Assembly (NCBI RefSeq): GCF_003966125.1 | Contig: NZ_RXMA01000029.1 | Coordinates: 1-64,000, forward strand | DNA length: 64,000 bases | DNA from: Azospirillum griseum | Lineage (GTDB): Bacteria; Pseudomonadota; Alphaproteobacteria; Azospirillales; Azospirillaceae | Reading direction: 5' to 3' | Part shown: piece by piece, positions 17,424-26,900 of the stretch | How the letters are laid out: each line of letters opens with the position of its first letter | How positions within the stretch are numbered: position 1 is the stretch's first letter | Translations under genes and position numbers: made by a program | Notes under the pieces: model-generated | Database searches by the model: none | What the model saw: the letters and a program-made list of their open reading frames with translations, nothing else | Told to the model about the DNA's origin: nothing

Positions 17424-19580
17424 ATGAGCAGCACGCGCCAATCTCCCAAAGGGGTGAGTCTCAAGGCCAAACTGTTTGGTGCCTTCGCGGCGATGTTCGT
17501 CGCCGCCGCCGCCATCGGGGGCGGGGCGGGCTTCTTCCAGCTTCGCATCGCCGGGCTGTTCGCCCAGGTTCACGAGCGGGATTTTCCGCTGGCCGTTGGT
17601 GCCCTGAAGGTGGCCGACGAAAGCGGTGGGCTTGAGGAATCGGCCCGCTCGCTGGCGGTTGCCCTGGATGATCGCACCCGTGCGGCGGCGATGGAGCAAT
17701 TCCAACGCCGCAGCGCCGCCCTGAAAGCCAAGCTGGACCAGTTGGCCGGGTTGGAGCAGGCGGGGGGTGTTGGAGACGCCAAGACCGGCAAGGCGCTGGG
17801 CGATCTGTTGACCAGCACCATGACGGCCGCCACCAGCCTGGATGGCGAGGTCCGCCGCCGTTTGGAAACGGCGGCCAAGCGCGCGGAACGGCTGAAGGCG
17901 TTGGGGGGTGCCCACACGGCCTTTCTGGATCGCTATCAACCGATGGTGCGCAACCTGACGCTCAGCATCCAGGGCGTGACCATGGATTTGCCGTCGGACG
18001 CCAACAACCTCACCATGCTGATCCTGACGCTGGTGTCGAAGGCTTTGCCGGAGCGTCAGGCGCTGTCGGACATCATCAGCGACATCAATCTGGCCGTGAC
18101 GCTGCTGGGCAAGGCGGATGGAGCGACCACGGCGGCCCAGGTGGCCGATCAGGAAAAGCAGTTCGCCGCCGCCGCCAAGCGGGTGGAGTTTTCCGCCGAC
18201 TTCCTGGCCAACCTGCTGCGCGACGAAACCCCGCGCGCCCTGTCGCAGGCCGTGTTGGTCTTTGGCCGCGACGCCGAGGGGGTGTTCGCCCTGCGTAAGG
18301 CGGAAATCGCCGCGCGTGAAGCCGGGGCCAAGGCCGAAGAGAGTCTGTTCGCCCTGGTGGACACGCTGGGCAAGCAGGCCAGCGCGCTGGCCGACGCCAA
18401 CGAACGCAACGCCAACAGCGCCGCCGACGAGGTCAACACCGTCATCGCGTCCGGCCTGTCCGTCACCGCGACGCTGGTCGGTCTCACCATGCTGTTGGGC
18501 GTGGTCGCCGGTCTGCTGCTGGTCAACCGCAGCATCCGCCTGCTCGACCGTCTGCGCGGGACCATGGAATCGCTGGCGGCGGGCGAAATCGACATGACGG
18601 TTCCCGCCCAGACGCGCGGCGACGAGATCGGCGCGATGGCCCGCTCGCTGGAGGTTTTCCGCGTCAACGCGCACGAGGTGCGCCGCCTGACCGCCGAGCA
18701 GGAAGCCGCCCAGCGGCAGGCGGAGGCGGATCGGCGCGCCGCCCGGCTTGAGTTGGCCAACCAGTTGGAAAGCAGCGTCAAATCGGTGATCGGCTCCCTG
18801 CTGTCGGCTTCCTCGCGCATGCGGGATGATGCGCAAACCCTGTCGGCCAACGCCGAACAGACCAAGCGTCAGACCGTCAGCGTCGCCGGGGCATCGTCCA
18901 CCGCGTCCGAACGCGTGTCGTCGGTCGCGTCGGCGGCGGAGGAGATGGCGGCGTCGATCGAGGAGATCATTCGCCACATCGGCGAATCCTCGCAGATCGC
19001 CGGAACCGCCGTCCGCGAGGCGGAAAACACCAACGACGCGATTTCCGGCCTGTCGGAAGCCGCCGGGCGGATCGACACGGTGGTGGAACTCATCAACTCC
19101 ATCGCCGGACAGACCAACCTGCTGGCCTTGAACGCCACCATCGAGGCCGCCCGTGCGGGCGAGGCGGGCAAGGGCTTCGCCGTTGTCGCCAACGAGGTGA
19201 AGGCGCTGGCCAACCAGACCGCCAAGGCGACGGAGGACATCCAGGCCCAGGTCAGCCAGATGCAATCGGTGACGGTGCGCGCCGTCGGGTCGATCCGCGC
19301 CATCGCTGGAACCATCGACCGGATGAGCGAGATCACCGCCACCATCGCCAGCGCGGTCGATCAGCAGCACGCCGCGACGCAGGACATCGCCCGCCACGCC
19401 CAGGACGCCGCCGACGGCACCCATTCGGTGTCGCAGACCATCGGCGACGTGTCGCAGGCAGCGACCGAAACCGGCTCCATCGCCCACACCGCGCTCGACA
19501 CCGCCACCAGCCTGCACCAGCAGGCCGATCAGTTGCAGACCGAGGTGGCGACCTTCATCCGCAACATCCGGGCGGCCTGA
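17424..19580 (+). CDS. Methyl-accepting chemotaxis protein
   Basis: This 718-residue chemoreceptor has TM1 at ~15-40 and a long, mostly helical periplasmic region of about 300 residues. TM2 is at ~343-366, a HAMP domain at ~367-413 and the cytoplasmic signalling coiled coil at ~470-715. The conserved hairpin SIAGQTNLLALNATIEAARA lies near residue 560, followed by GFAVVANEVKALA. The periplasmic domain is Ala/Leu/Lys-rich and helical and resembles a helical-bundle (HBM-like) sensor rather than Cache. There is no C-terminal CheR-binding pentapeptide; the protein ends IRNIRAA. It lies 44 nt after a DctP-like binding protein gene and 40 nt before a HATPase-GNAT gene, suggesting one transcript. Confidence 0.95.
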   Translation: MSSTRQSPKGVSLKAKLFGAFAAMFVAAAAIGGGAGFFQLRIAGLFAQVHERDFPLAVGALKVADESGGLEESARSLAVALDDRTRAAAMEQFQRRSAALKAKLDQLAGLEQAGGVGDAKTGKALGDLLTSTMTAATSLDGEVRRRLETAAKRAERLKALGGAHTAFLDRYQPMVRNLTLSIQGVTMDLPSDANNLTMLILTLVSKALPERQALSDIISDINLAVTLLGKADGATTAAQVADQEKQFAAAAKRVEFSADFLANLLRDETPRALSQAVLVFGRDAEGVFALRKAEIAAREAGAKAEESLFALVDTLGKQASALADANERNANSAADEVNTVIASGLSVTATLVGLTMLLGVVAGLLLVNRSIRLLDRLRGTMESLAAGEIDMTVPAQTRGDEIGAMARSLEVFRVNAHEVRRLTAEQEAAQRQAEADRRAARLELANQLESSVKSVIGSLLSASSRMRDDAQTLSANAEQTKRQTVSVAGASSTASERVSSVASAAEEMAASIEEIIRHIGESSQIAGTAVREAENTNDAISGLSEAAGRIDTVVELINSIAGQTNLLALNATIEAARAGEAGKGFAVVANEVKALANQTAKATEDIQAQVSQMQSVTVRAVGSIRAIAGTIDRMSEITATIASAVDQQHAATQDIARHAQDAADGTHSVSQTIGDVSQAATETGSIAHTALDTATSLHQQADQLQTEVATFIRNIRAA

Positions 19581-19620
19581 CACCGCCCAATCCCATCCGC
19601 CAGATCGGGGGCCGACCGTG

Positions 19621-21240
19621 ATGAGCACCGACCGCCTTCTTGCCCGTGTCACCCTGCCCGCCGATCCGGCGACGGTCCCGGCTCTGCAAGGTTTGATGAT
19701 GCAGGCGGCGCGCGGCTGCGTCGATCACCCGGACGATCTGCCCGCGCTGGGGCGGCTGGTGGAGGAGGTGGCGCTGCACGTCATCCGCACCGCTTTCGAT
19801 CCCGGTGAGCACGGCGAATACACCGCCGAACTGGTCAAGCGGCCCGATCAACTGGTGTTCGCCATCGAAGACAAGGGCCTGCCCGCCCCCTACAACGCCG
19901 GTGGCGTGGACGCTGCCAACGGCGCGCGGGCCGGGTTTCAACCCTTTCTGCCCGCCAATCTCGCCGACCGCGTTGCCTTCCGCAATCTGGGCCGGGGCGG
20001 CAAGCGGCTGGAGGTGGCGCGCAGTCTCAGCACCCCGCCGGGAGCGGCACCGCCCGACGCGCCCGTCCCCGACGAGGCCGAACCCCCGCGCGCCCTCGAC
20101 GAGGTGACGCTGCGGTTGCTGGACGCGGAGGACGCGCCGTCGCTGTCACGCCTGATGTACAGGTCCTATGGCTACACGTATGGATCGGAGTTCGTCTATT
20201 ACCCGGAACGCATCGTCGCCATGCTGGCCAGCGGCAAGCTGGTGTCGCTGATCGCGGTGAATGAATCCGGCGATGTCGTCGGCCATCTCGCCATGCTGCT
20301 GCACGGCCCGGATTCGACCACTGGCGAAACCGCCATGGCGGCGGTCGATCCGCGCTATCGCGGACGGCGGTTGTTTGAACGGATGAAGGACGAGATGCGC
20401 GATCTGGCGCGCAACCGTCGCTATTTCGGCCTGTTCAGCGAGGCGGTGGCCGTCCACACCTTCACGCAAAAGGGCAATCTGGCGCTGGGTGGCTTTGAGA
20501 CCGGCTTTTTGCTGGCCTTCACCCCGGCGACCCAGGTGTTTCGCAAGATCAGCGACGGGCCGGTTGCCGACCGGCGGTCGGCGGTGTTGTTCTATTTGCG
20601 CACGAACGACGAGCCGGATCGCGTCATCCACGCCCCATCGCACCATCGGGTGATGGTGGACGCCATCATCCAGCGCGGCGGCATGAATCGGCGGATCGCC
20701 GTCCCGGATCCCCATCTGACGCTGCACAGCCTGCGCGGGCGTGACGCCGCGCTGGATGTGGCGGCCCGGCAGGATGTCGGGCGGGCCTTTCTCACCGTCC
20801 GCGCCTATGGGGCCGATGTGTTGAGACGTGTGCAGGAGGAGTTGCGCACGCTGTGCCGCCACGGGTACGCCTGCGTCTATCTGGAATTGCCGCTGTCCGA
20901 TCCGATGACCGCCCTGCTGTGCAAGGGGTTCGAGGCGTTCGGATTCTTCTTCGCCGGTGTGCTGTTCGAGGTGGAGGGCGGCGACGCGTTGCGGCTGCAA
21001 TACCTCAATGGCGCTGCGATCAACGAAGAGGACATCAAGGTTGCCTCCCCCTTCGGGCGCGACCTGCTGTCCTATGTCCTGGCGGCGAAGAACGAGGTCG
21101 ATTGGGCGCGGCAGGAGCGCCGCCGTCTCGTCAGTCCGCGCGGCGGGGCAACCGCCCGTGCCCGCCGCCGCGCGGATTCAGACCAAGCCCAACCCGCCGC
21201 CATCGCGCCCGTCCAGGCAAAGGCGGCGGAACTGGTGTGA
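19621..21240 (+). CDS. HATPase_c_2 (anti-sigma-type) and GNAT-like fusion protein
   Basis: This cytoplasmic protein of 539 residues joins two domains. Residues ~1-145 form a small GHKL ATPase fold of the SpoIIAB/RsbW type, with an N-box-like helix VEEVALHVIRTAFDP, G1 AIEDKGLPAP and a G2-like VAFRNLGRGGKRLEV. Residues ~160-500 hold a GNAT-type acyltransferase region (VTLRLLDAEDAPSLSRLMYR…, VNESGDVVGHLAML, AAVDPRYRGRRLFERM as the acyl-CoA loop) and a second related C-terminal half. The tail is Arg/Ala-rich. I took the ATG at 19621, preceded by GGGGG; a GTG at 19618 is also possible. It probably belongs to the transcript of the chemoreceptor. Function and partner are unknown. Its 3' end faces a SulP gene containing a STAS domain, the usual partner fold of SpoIIAB-type kinases. 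Confidence 0.85.
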   Translation: MSTDRLLARVTLPADPATVPALQGLMMQAARGCVDHPDDLPALGRLVEEVALHVIRTAFDPGEHGEYTAELVKRPDQLVFAIEDKGLPAPYNAGGVDAANGARAGFQPFLPANLADRVAFRNLGRGGKRLEVARSLSTPPGAAPPDAPVPDEAEPPRALDEVTLRLLDAEDAPSLSRLMYRSYGYTYGSEFVYYPERIVAMLASGKLVSLIAVNESGDVVGHLAMLLHGPDSTTGETAMAAVDPRYRGRRLFERMKDEMRDLARNRRYFGLFSEAVAVHTFTQKGNLALGGFETGFLLAFTPATQVFRKISDGPVADRRSAVLFYLRTNDEPDRVIHAPSHHRVMVDAIIQRGGMNRRIAVPDPHLTLHSLRGRDAALDVAARQDVGRAFLTVRAYGADVLRRVQEELRTLCRHGYACVYLELPLSDPMTALLCKGFEAFGFFFAGVLFEVEGGDALRLQYLNGAAINEEDIKVASPFGRDLLSYVLAAKNEVDWARQERRRLVSPRGGATARARRRADSDQAQPAAIAPVQAKAAELV

Positions 21241-21259
21241 TCCCGCCACCGCGTGTTCG

Positions 21260-21283
21260 CTCCCTCAGGCGTCGCTGAGGGAG
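21260..21283. terminator. Perfect 9-bp hairpin between convergent genes
   Basis: CTCCCTCAG (21260-21268), loop GCGTCG, CTGAGGGAG (21275-21283). It begins 20 nt past the plus-strand stop (21240) and overlaps the last codons of the minus-strand SulP gene (stop 21265-21267). No T-tract is seen, so it may act as a weak terminator for the plus-strand operon. Confidence 0.5.
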
Positions 21284-23508
21284 GCGGTGCGCGACATGCG
21301 GCGGACCTTCTGCGTCACCTCGATGGCGACGTTGCGCAGCAGGATGAAGGAGATGGCCGGATCGATGTTGTCCAGCATGGCGATGTCGTCGGCGGTCAGT
21401 TCATGGCACACCACCTCGCTGTCGGCGACGACATCGGCAGAGCGCGGTTCGCCGGTCAGCAGGGCCATTTCACCGAACACCGCGCCCGACCGGATGGTCC
21501 CGATGCGCACGCCATGCTCCTCGCCGGGCAGACGGCGTTCCACACGGACCCGACCCCGGACCAGAAAGAACTGGCTGTCGTCGGTGGTGCCTTCGGTCAG
21601 TATGCGGTCGCCGGGGGCGAAGCACAGGCGGCGGGTGGTCAGCGACAACAGATCGAATTGCGCCCGCGTCAGGCCATAGAGGCTGGGGTGTTCGGCCAGC
21701 GGCATTTCCTCGTCCTCATCGCGGCCACCGGCCAGCCGTTTCAAGAGCTGGTCTTCCGCCGCCGCCAGCGCGGTTTCGAGATCGCCGTGAATCCGCCCCT
21801 CCCGTTCGGGCTGGTCATAGCCCATGTCGCGCAGCAGCACCCGCAGGCCGCGCCCTTTCGACAAGCCCGCCAGCAGCAGGGTGACACCGGCGCGTGACAG
21901 GCGTTCGTCCAGGCGGCGCAGCACCAGCACCCCGGTGCTTTCCACGTCGTTGACGCGCGCCAGATCGAGAATCAGGGTTTGGCACCCTTCGGCCAGCGCC
22001 TCCGCCTGCCGGGCAAGATTCTCCGCCGAGCCGAAGAAGACCGGGCCGTGCAGTTCCATCACCGCGATGGAGCCGCCGTGCCGCTCCAACCGCTCCATGT
22101 CCACGTCCGACCGCCCGGTTTGCGAATGCACGCGGTCGCCGCGATAGGACCGCCGCACCACCGACACCGCCGCCCGGCGCAGATAGACGATGACGCTCGC
22201 TCCCATCCCGACCGCCAGCGCGACCAAGGCGTCGGCGGTGGCCACCAACAGGGCGACGACGAGGACGATGGCGAGATTCTGGATCAGTTCGGCACGCGCC
22301 TGCGGCATTTTCGTGCGGCGCAACAGGGTGATGAGCTGCCACGTCCAATCGTCGGGCCGCAGCACGGTGACGATCACCATCGCCGCCATCACCGACACCG
22401 GGACCAGTTCCAGCAAGGGCGACAGCCCCAGCGCGGCGGCCAGCAGCGCCAGCCCGACGAACAGGTTGGCGCGGTCGGTGCGCGCGCCGTTGTGGATCGC
22501 CACGCGGGTGTAAAGCGGCGAACCGCCAGTAACCGTGCCGCCAATGGCCGCCGACAGCAGATTGGCACCACCTTGGGTCAGCAACTCCCGGCTGCTGTCG
22601 TGGCGGGCGCGCAGCAGGGCGTCCGCCGCCGCCGCGCTCAACAGCGATTGGATTGACGAGATCATGCCCAGCGTGAGGCCGGTGACGAGGATGGACGGGG
22701 CCATGGCGGTGAACACCGGATGGGCGATCAATTCCGTCACGCCGGGCCAGATCCAGGACACCGGCAGCCCAGGCGGCGGGGCCTTCACCGTCGTGCCCAG
22801 CGCAATTGCCCCGTCGGTGACGGTCAAGGCGAGCTGATAGAGTGCCGCACCGCCGACCAAGCCGACCAACGGGCCGGGAACGACGAATCGCCGCTCCCCC
22901 AACCGCCAGACACCGACCGCCGCCGCGAGGCCCAACGCCAAGGCTCCCGGTGTGACGCCCGCCGCGCCGGTCAGCAGCGCGCGCAGCCCCACCCCATCGG
23001 GCAAGCCCAGCAGATAGGGCAATTGCTGCACCAGGATGACCAGGGCAAAGCCATTGACGAATCCGGCGATGACCGGCTGCGGCACGAATTTCAGCGCGTC
23101 GCCCAACCGCAACAGACCGAGCAGCATCTGCGCCAGACCGGCCACCGCCAGGGCCAGAACCGTGATGGCAACCATCGGCGCGGCAGCTACCTCGTGTCCA
23201 CCCGTTGCCGCGACCTGTCCCGCCTGGGTCAACAGCCCGCCCAACAAGGCGGCCTGCGTGGCGCGCGGCGCGTTGATCTGCAAACCGCGTCCGCCGATCA
23301 ACCCCCGCAGCAGCGCGGCAGCGATGGTGGCCCCGAACGCGGCCTGGATGCCCAGGGATTGGAACCCGGCACCCAGCGGTTGGAACACCACCAAACCGCA
23401 GCCGAGAACGGCGGGCATCACAAACAGCGCTCCAACCAGACCGCCAACCAGATCGTCACGCCAACGTGCCCATCCAGTGGGCAAGGCTTCATCATTGGGT
23501 GTGGTCAT
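21265..23508 (-). CDS. SulP-family anion transporter with STAS and cyclic-nucleotide-binding domains
   Basis: This 747-residue inner-membrane transporter has a SulP (sulfate permease/bicarbonate) transport core with about 12-14 helices (residues ~15-430). A STAS domain at ~450-555 contains IAVMELHGPVFFGSAENLAR and LDLARVNDVESTGVLVLRRL. A C-terminal CAP-type cyclic-nucleotide-binding domain at ~605-735 contains FGEMALLTGEPRSADVVA, close to the canonical phosphate-binding cassette. The substrate could be sulfate, bicarbonate, a dicarboxylate or another anion. I chose the ATG at 23508, which has GGAAGGGG just upstream; an ATG at 23556 would add 16 residues without a ribosome-binding site. The added domain suggests direct gating by cAMP or cGMP. 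Confidence 0.92.
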   Translation of the reverse strand: MTTPNDEALPTGWARWRDDLVGGLVGALFVMPAVLGCGLVVFQPLGAGFQSLGIQAAFGATIAAALLRGLIGGRGLQINAPRATQAALLGGLLTQAGQVAATGGHEVAAAPMVAITVLALAVAGLAQMLLGLLRLGDALKFVPQPVIAGFVNGFALVILVQQLPYLLGLPDGVGLRALLTGAAGVTPGALALGLAAAVGVWRLGERRFVVPGPLVGLVGGAALYQLALTVTDGAIALGTTVKAPPPGLPVSWIWPGVTELIAHPVFTAMAPSILVTGLTLGMISSIQSLLSAAAADALLRARHDSSRELLTQGGANLLSAAIGGTVTGGSPLYTRVAIHNGARTDRANLFVGLALLAAALGLSPLLELVPVSVMAAMVIVTVLRPDDWTWQLITLLRRTKMPQARAELIQNLAIVLVVALLVATADALVALAVGMGASVIVYLRRAAVSVVRRSYRGDRVHSQTGRSDVDMERLERHGGSIAVMELHGPVFFGSAENLARQAEALAEGCQTLILDLARVNDVESTGVLVLRRLDERLSRAGVTLLLAGLSKGRGLRVLLRDMGYDQPEREGRIHGDLETALAAAEDQLLKRLAGGRDEDEEMPLAEHPSLYGLTRAQFDLLSLTTRRLCFAPGDRILTEGTTDDSQFFLVRGRVRVERRLPGEEHGVRIGTIRSGAVFGEMALLTGEPRSADVVADSEVVCHELTADDIAMLDNIDPAISFILLRNVAIEVTQKVRRMSRTASLSDA

Positions 23509-23840
23509 AACCCCTTCCGCTTCTGGACGGCTTTTCATCAGCTTGCCATCCATCATGGCCCGCTGCGTGTCGTTGAAGGTCGCGCATTATACCGCAGCCA
23601 GCGGCTCGTTACACCCAAAAGGGATTTCACCATTGATTTATTCTCGAAAAAATATAGGAAGTCGGCAATTCAGATTGAATCCGATTTCGAGAAAATGACC
23701 ACGTATGCGTGTATTGACGCCAAAAACCAAAATCCCTGTGTCCATTATCGCGTAATGCTCGCTTGATAAATTTTAGGAAATGGCCAGTTCCTTCAAATAA
23801 TTCTGATGCAGTTATTAATTTATAGACATATTATTTCAGA

Positions 23841-23857
23841 AGTGAAACATTTTCACT
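23841..23857. promoter_or_regulatory. Perfect 7-bp dyad upstream of NRPS-PKS operon
   Basis: AGTGAAA-CAT-TTTCACT is a perfect inverted repeat with a 3-nt centre, about 82 nt upstream of the first biosynthetic start codon. Its size and symmetry suit a dimeric repressor or activator. Confidence 0.5.
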
Positions 23858-23859
23858 GA

Positions 23860-23873
23860 TTTTTCATGAAAAA
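23860..23873. promoter_or_regulatory. Perfect 14-bp palindrome upstream of NRPS-PKS operon
   Basis: TTTTTCATGAAAAA reads identically on both strands and lies 2 nt after the preceding dyad. The two together may form one composite operator. Alternatively it could be a weak terminator for transcription entering from upstream. Confidence 0.45.
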
Positions 23874-23938
23874 AGTTGTGAATCAATGGAAACAAACCTG
23901 TCACCATTTGATTCTTTTCGTTTTCGCGAATTTCCAAT

Positions 23939-26900
23939 ATGCACCACACTCAAAGCGACTCATGGCTTGAGGGTGGTTTCGTGCAAGACGCAGCATCGAG
24001 CGGTTCCGCCTCCATCGATCATCATCCCGCCGTCGCGTGGGAGGTTGGGGACATCTTGCCGTCCGGGTATGGCGACTATGCGTTGGCCGCCCTTTGGCGG
24101 GCGACGCAGGCGGTGCAAGGGGCGGCGCTGGCGGTGGTGGAGCGCGATGGCGCGCGTCGGTTGGATCACGCGTCGTTGGCCGACCGCGCCCGGCGCTGGG
24201 CGCACCGCCTGCGGGCCACCGGCCTGCCGCCCGGTGCGCCGGTTGGACTGTGTGCGGCGGCGGATCTGGCGATTCCGATTGGGTTTCTGGCGATTCTGGA
24301 GGCGGGCGGCGCGGTGGTCCCGCTGGATCCGGCCCTGCCCGCCGACCGGCTGCGCGCCATGGCCGCCGCGTTGGGCTGCCACCGCATCCTGACGACGGCC
24401 GACACCGCCCCGCTGTTCGGCGACGCCATTCCGCTGCTGGATCTGGACGAGACGCCGGACGACGCCCCAATCTCCGATGATGACCGCCCGGATCATGACC
24501 CCGACCGGGTGGCGGTGATCTATCACACCTCCGGCTCGACCGGGCGGCCCAAGCCGGTGGCCTTGCCGCACCGGGCGATCAGCGCGCGGCTGCGCTCCAT
24601 GGTCGATTGGTTCGGCGTCGCCGCCGACGATGTGGTGTGCGCCGGGTCCACCCTGGCCTTTGACCCGTTCCTGCAACAGATGTTTTTCCCGCTGCTGGTG
24701 GGCGGAACCCTGTGGTTGCCCGACCGTCACGCCCTGTTGGATCCGGCGCTGTTCTGGGAACAGGCGGCGCGCTTTGGCGTCACCCATCTGAACTTCGTGC
24801 CCTCGCAGGTGGAGGCGCTGTTGCGCCGCGCGCCGCCGGGTGGCCTGCCCGGCCTGCGCCGCATCGTGATGGGGGGGGAGCGGATGCCGCCCGACCTGCC
24901 CGCCCGCATCGCCGCCGCGCTGGGGTCGGTGGCGGTTTACAACATGTATGGCCCGACCGAGGCGACGGTGGACGCCACCGGCTGGCGCGCCGATCCGTCG
25001 GTGAGCGACCGCGACATCCCCATCGGCGCGCCGCTGCCCGGTTGCCGGGTGCGCATCCTGAACGCGGCGCTGGAGCGCGTCCCGGTGGGCGAGGTTGGGG
25101 AGCTGTGCATCGGCGGGGCCGGTCTGGCGCTGGGCTATCTGGGAATGGCGGAGGCGACGGCCAACGCCTTTGTCGCCGACCCCTTCGGCGCGCCGGGGGA
25201 TCGCCTGTACCGTACCGGCGATCAGGCCCGTTGGCGGCCCGATGGCCAGATCGCCTTTCTCGGACGTCAGGATGAACAGGTGAAGATTCGCGGCCAGCGC
25301 ATCGAGCTGGGGGAGGTCGAGGCCGCCTTGCGCGCCGCCCCCGGCGTGGCGCTCGCCACCGTCAGCAAATGGGAGGACGCCCCCGGTGGCGCGGCGCTGC
25401 TCGCCCACCTCACCGCGACACCGGGCGGCGACGCGCCGGAGCCGGAGGCGCTGCGCCGGTGGCTGGCCGAACGCCTGCCCGCCGCCGCCGTGCCCGCGCG
25501 CATCCTGGTGCTTGATGCGTTGCCGACGCTGCCCTCGGGCAAGATCGACCGCAAGGCGCTGCCCCGGCCCGCCCTTGCGGTCTCCAAGCCGGATGCGCCC
25601 CCGTCACCCCGCGACGCCGCGTCGTTTGAACGGCGCATCGCCGCCGTCTGGGCCGGGCTGTTGGGCCGTCCGTCGGTGGACGTCACCGCCAATCTGTTTG
25701 AGATGGGCGCGCATTCCCTGCATGTGCCGCGCGCCCTTATCGCCATCGAGGAGGCGACGGGGCGGCGATTGAGCGCGGTTGATCTGTTCCGGTTCCCCAG
25801 CGTCGCCGCGCTTGCCCGCCACATGGCGGGGGGCGACGTCGCGTCCCGGCCCGCCGCCGCCCGCCGCCGCGCGCTGGCGGGGGAGGAGGATCACGCCGTC
25901 GCCATCGTCGGCATGGCCTTCCGCTTTCCCGGTGCCGCCGACCGCGCGGCCTTCTGGGACGCGATGATGGCGGGAACGGACGCGGTGCGCCGCCGTGATC
26001 CCGCAAGCTTGCGGGCGGACGGCGCGCCCGCCGCCCTGGTCGATCACCCGGATTTCATCGCGGCGCACGCCGCCATCGACGGCACCGACCGGTTTGACCC
26101 CGTGCCCTTCGGTTACAGCCACGGCGAGGCGGCGGAGATTGACCCGCAACAGCGCCTGTTGTTGCAATTGGCGTGGCACGCGCTGGAAGACGCGGCCTGT
26201 GACCCGGAGGAGGATGGCCCGGTTGGCGTCTTCGCCGGGGTGGGTTTCAACAGCTATCTCGTGGACAATCTGCGCGACCGGCTGGGCGTGGCGGGCGGGA
26301 CCGACCGCTTTTCCGCCGTGGTCGGCGTGGACAAGGATTTCGCCGCCACCCGCATCGCCTACAAGCTGGGGCTGACCGGCCCGGCGATGACGGTCAACAG
26401 CGCCTGTTCCACCGCCCTGTCCGTCACCGTCGCGGCGGTGGACAGCCTGCGCGCCGGGCGGTGCCGGGTGGCGCTGGCGGGGGCGGCGTCGCTGGGCATG
26501 TTCTCCCCCTTCGGCCACATCCACGCCGACGGCGGCATCGCCTCGCGCGCCGGGCTGTGCCGCCCGTTCGACGCGCAGGCCGACGGCGTGGTCGCCGGGG
26601 CCGGGGCGGCGGTGCTGGTGCTGAAGCGGCTGGGCGACGCGCGCGCCGATGGCGACCGCGTCCACGCGGTGATCCGGGGGATCGGCATCGCCAACGACGG
26701 CGCGGGCAAGGCTGCCTTTTCCGCCCCGTCGGTCGATGGTCAGGCCGCCGCGATTGCCCAGGCGCTGGATGACGCGGGCGTGGAACCGGGCCAGATCGGC
26801 TTTGTCGAGGGGCATGGAACCGCCACCCCGCTGGGCGACCCGATCGAGGTGGCCGCGCTCAACCTTGCCTATCGCGGGACCGATCGCCGGGCGGAAGCGG

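Larger units (their letters stand above)
23509..23938. other. AT-rich promoter/leader region of the NRPS-PKS operon
   Basis: No credible gene is seen. From about 23620 to 23940 the base composition drops sharply to AT-rich, in contrast to the very GC-rich flanks. The stretch contains TTATTAATTTATAGA-like and TATTATTT tracts and two perfect palindromes near 23841-23873, listed separately. It must hold the promoters of both the divergent SulP gene and the biosynthetic operon. I could not fix a convincing -35/-10 pair. Such AT-rich islands upstream of acquired or specialised clusters are typical targets of silencers such as MucR/Ros-type proteins. Confidence 0.7.
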
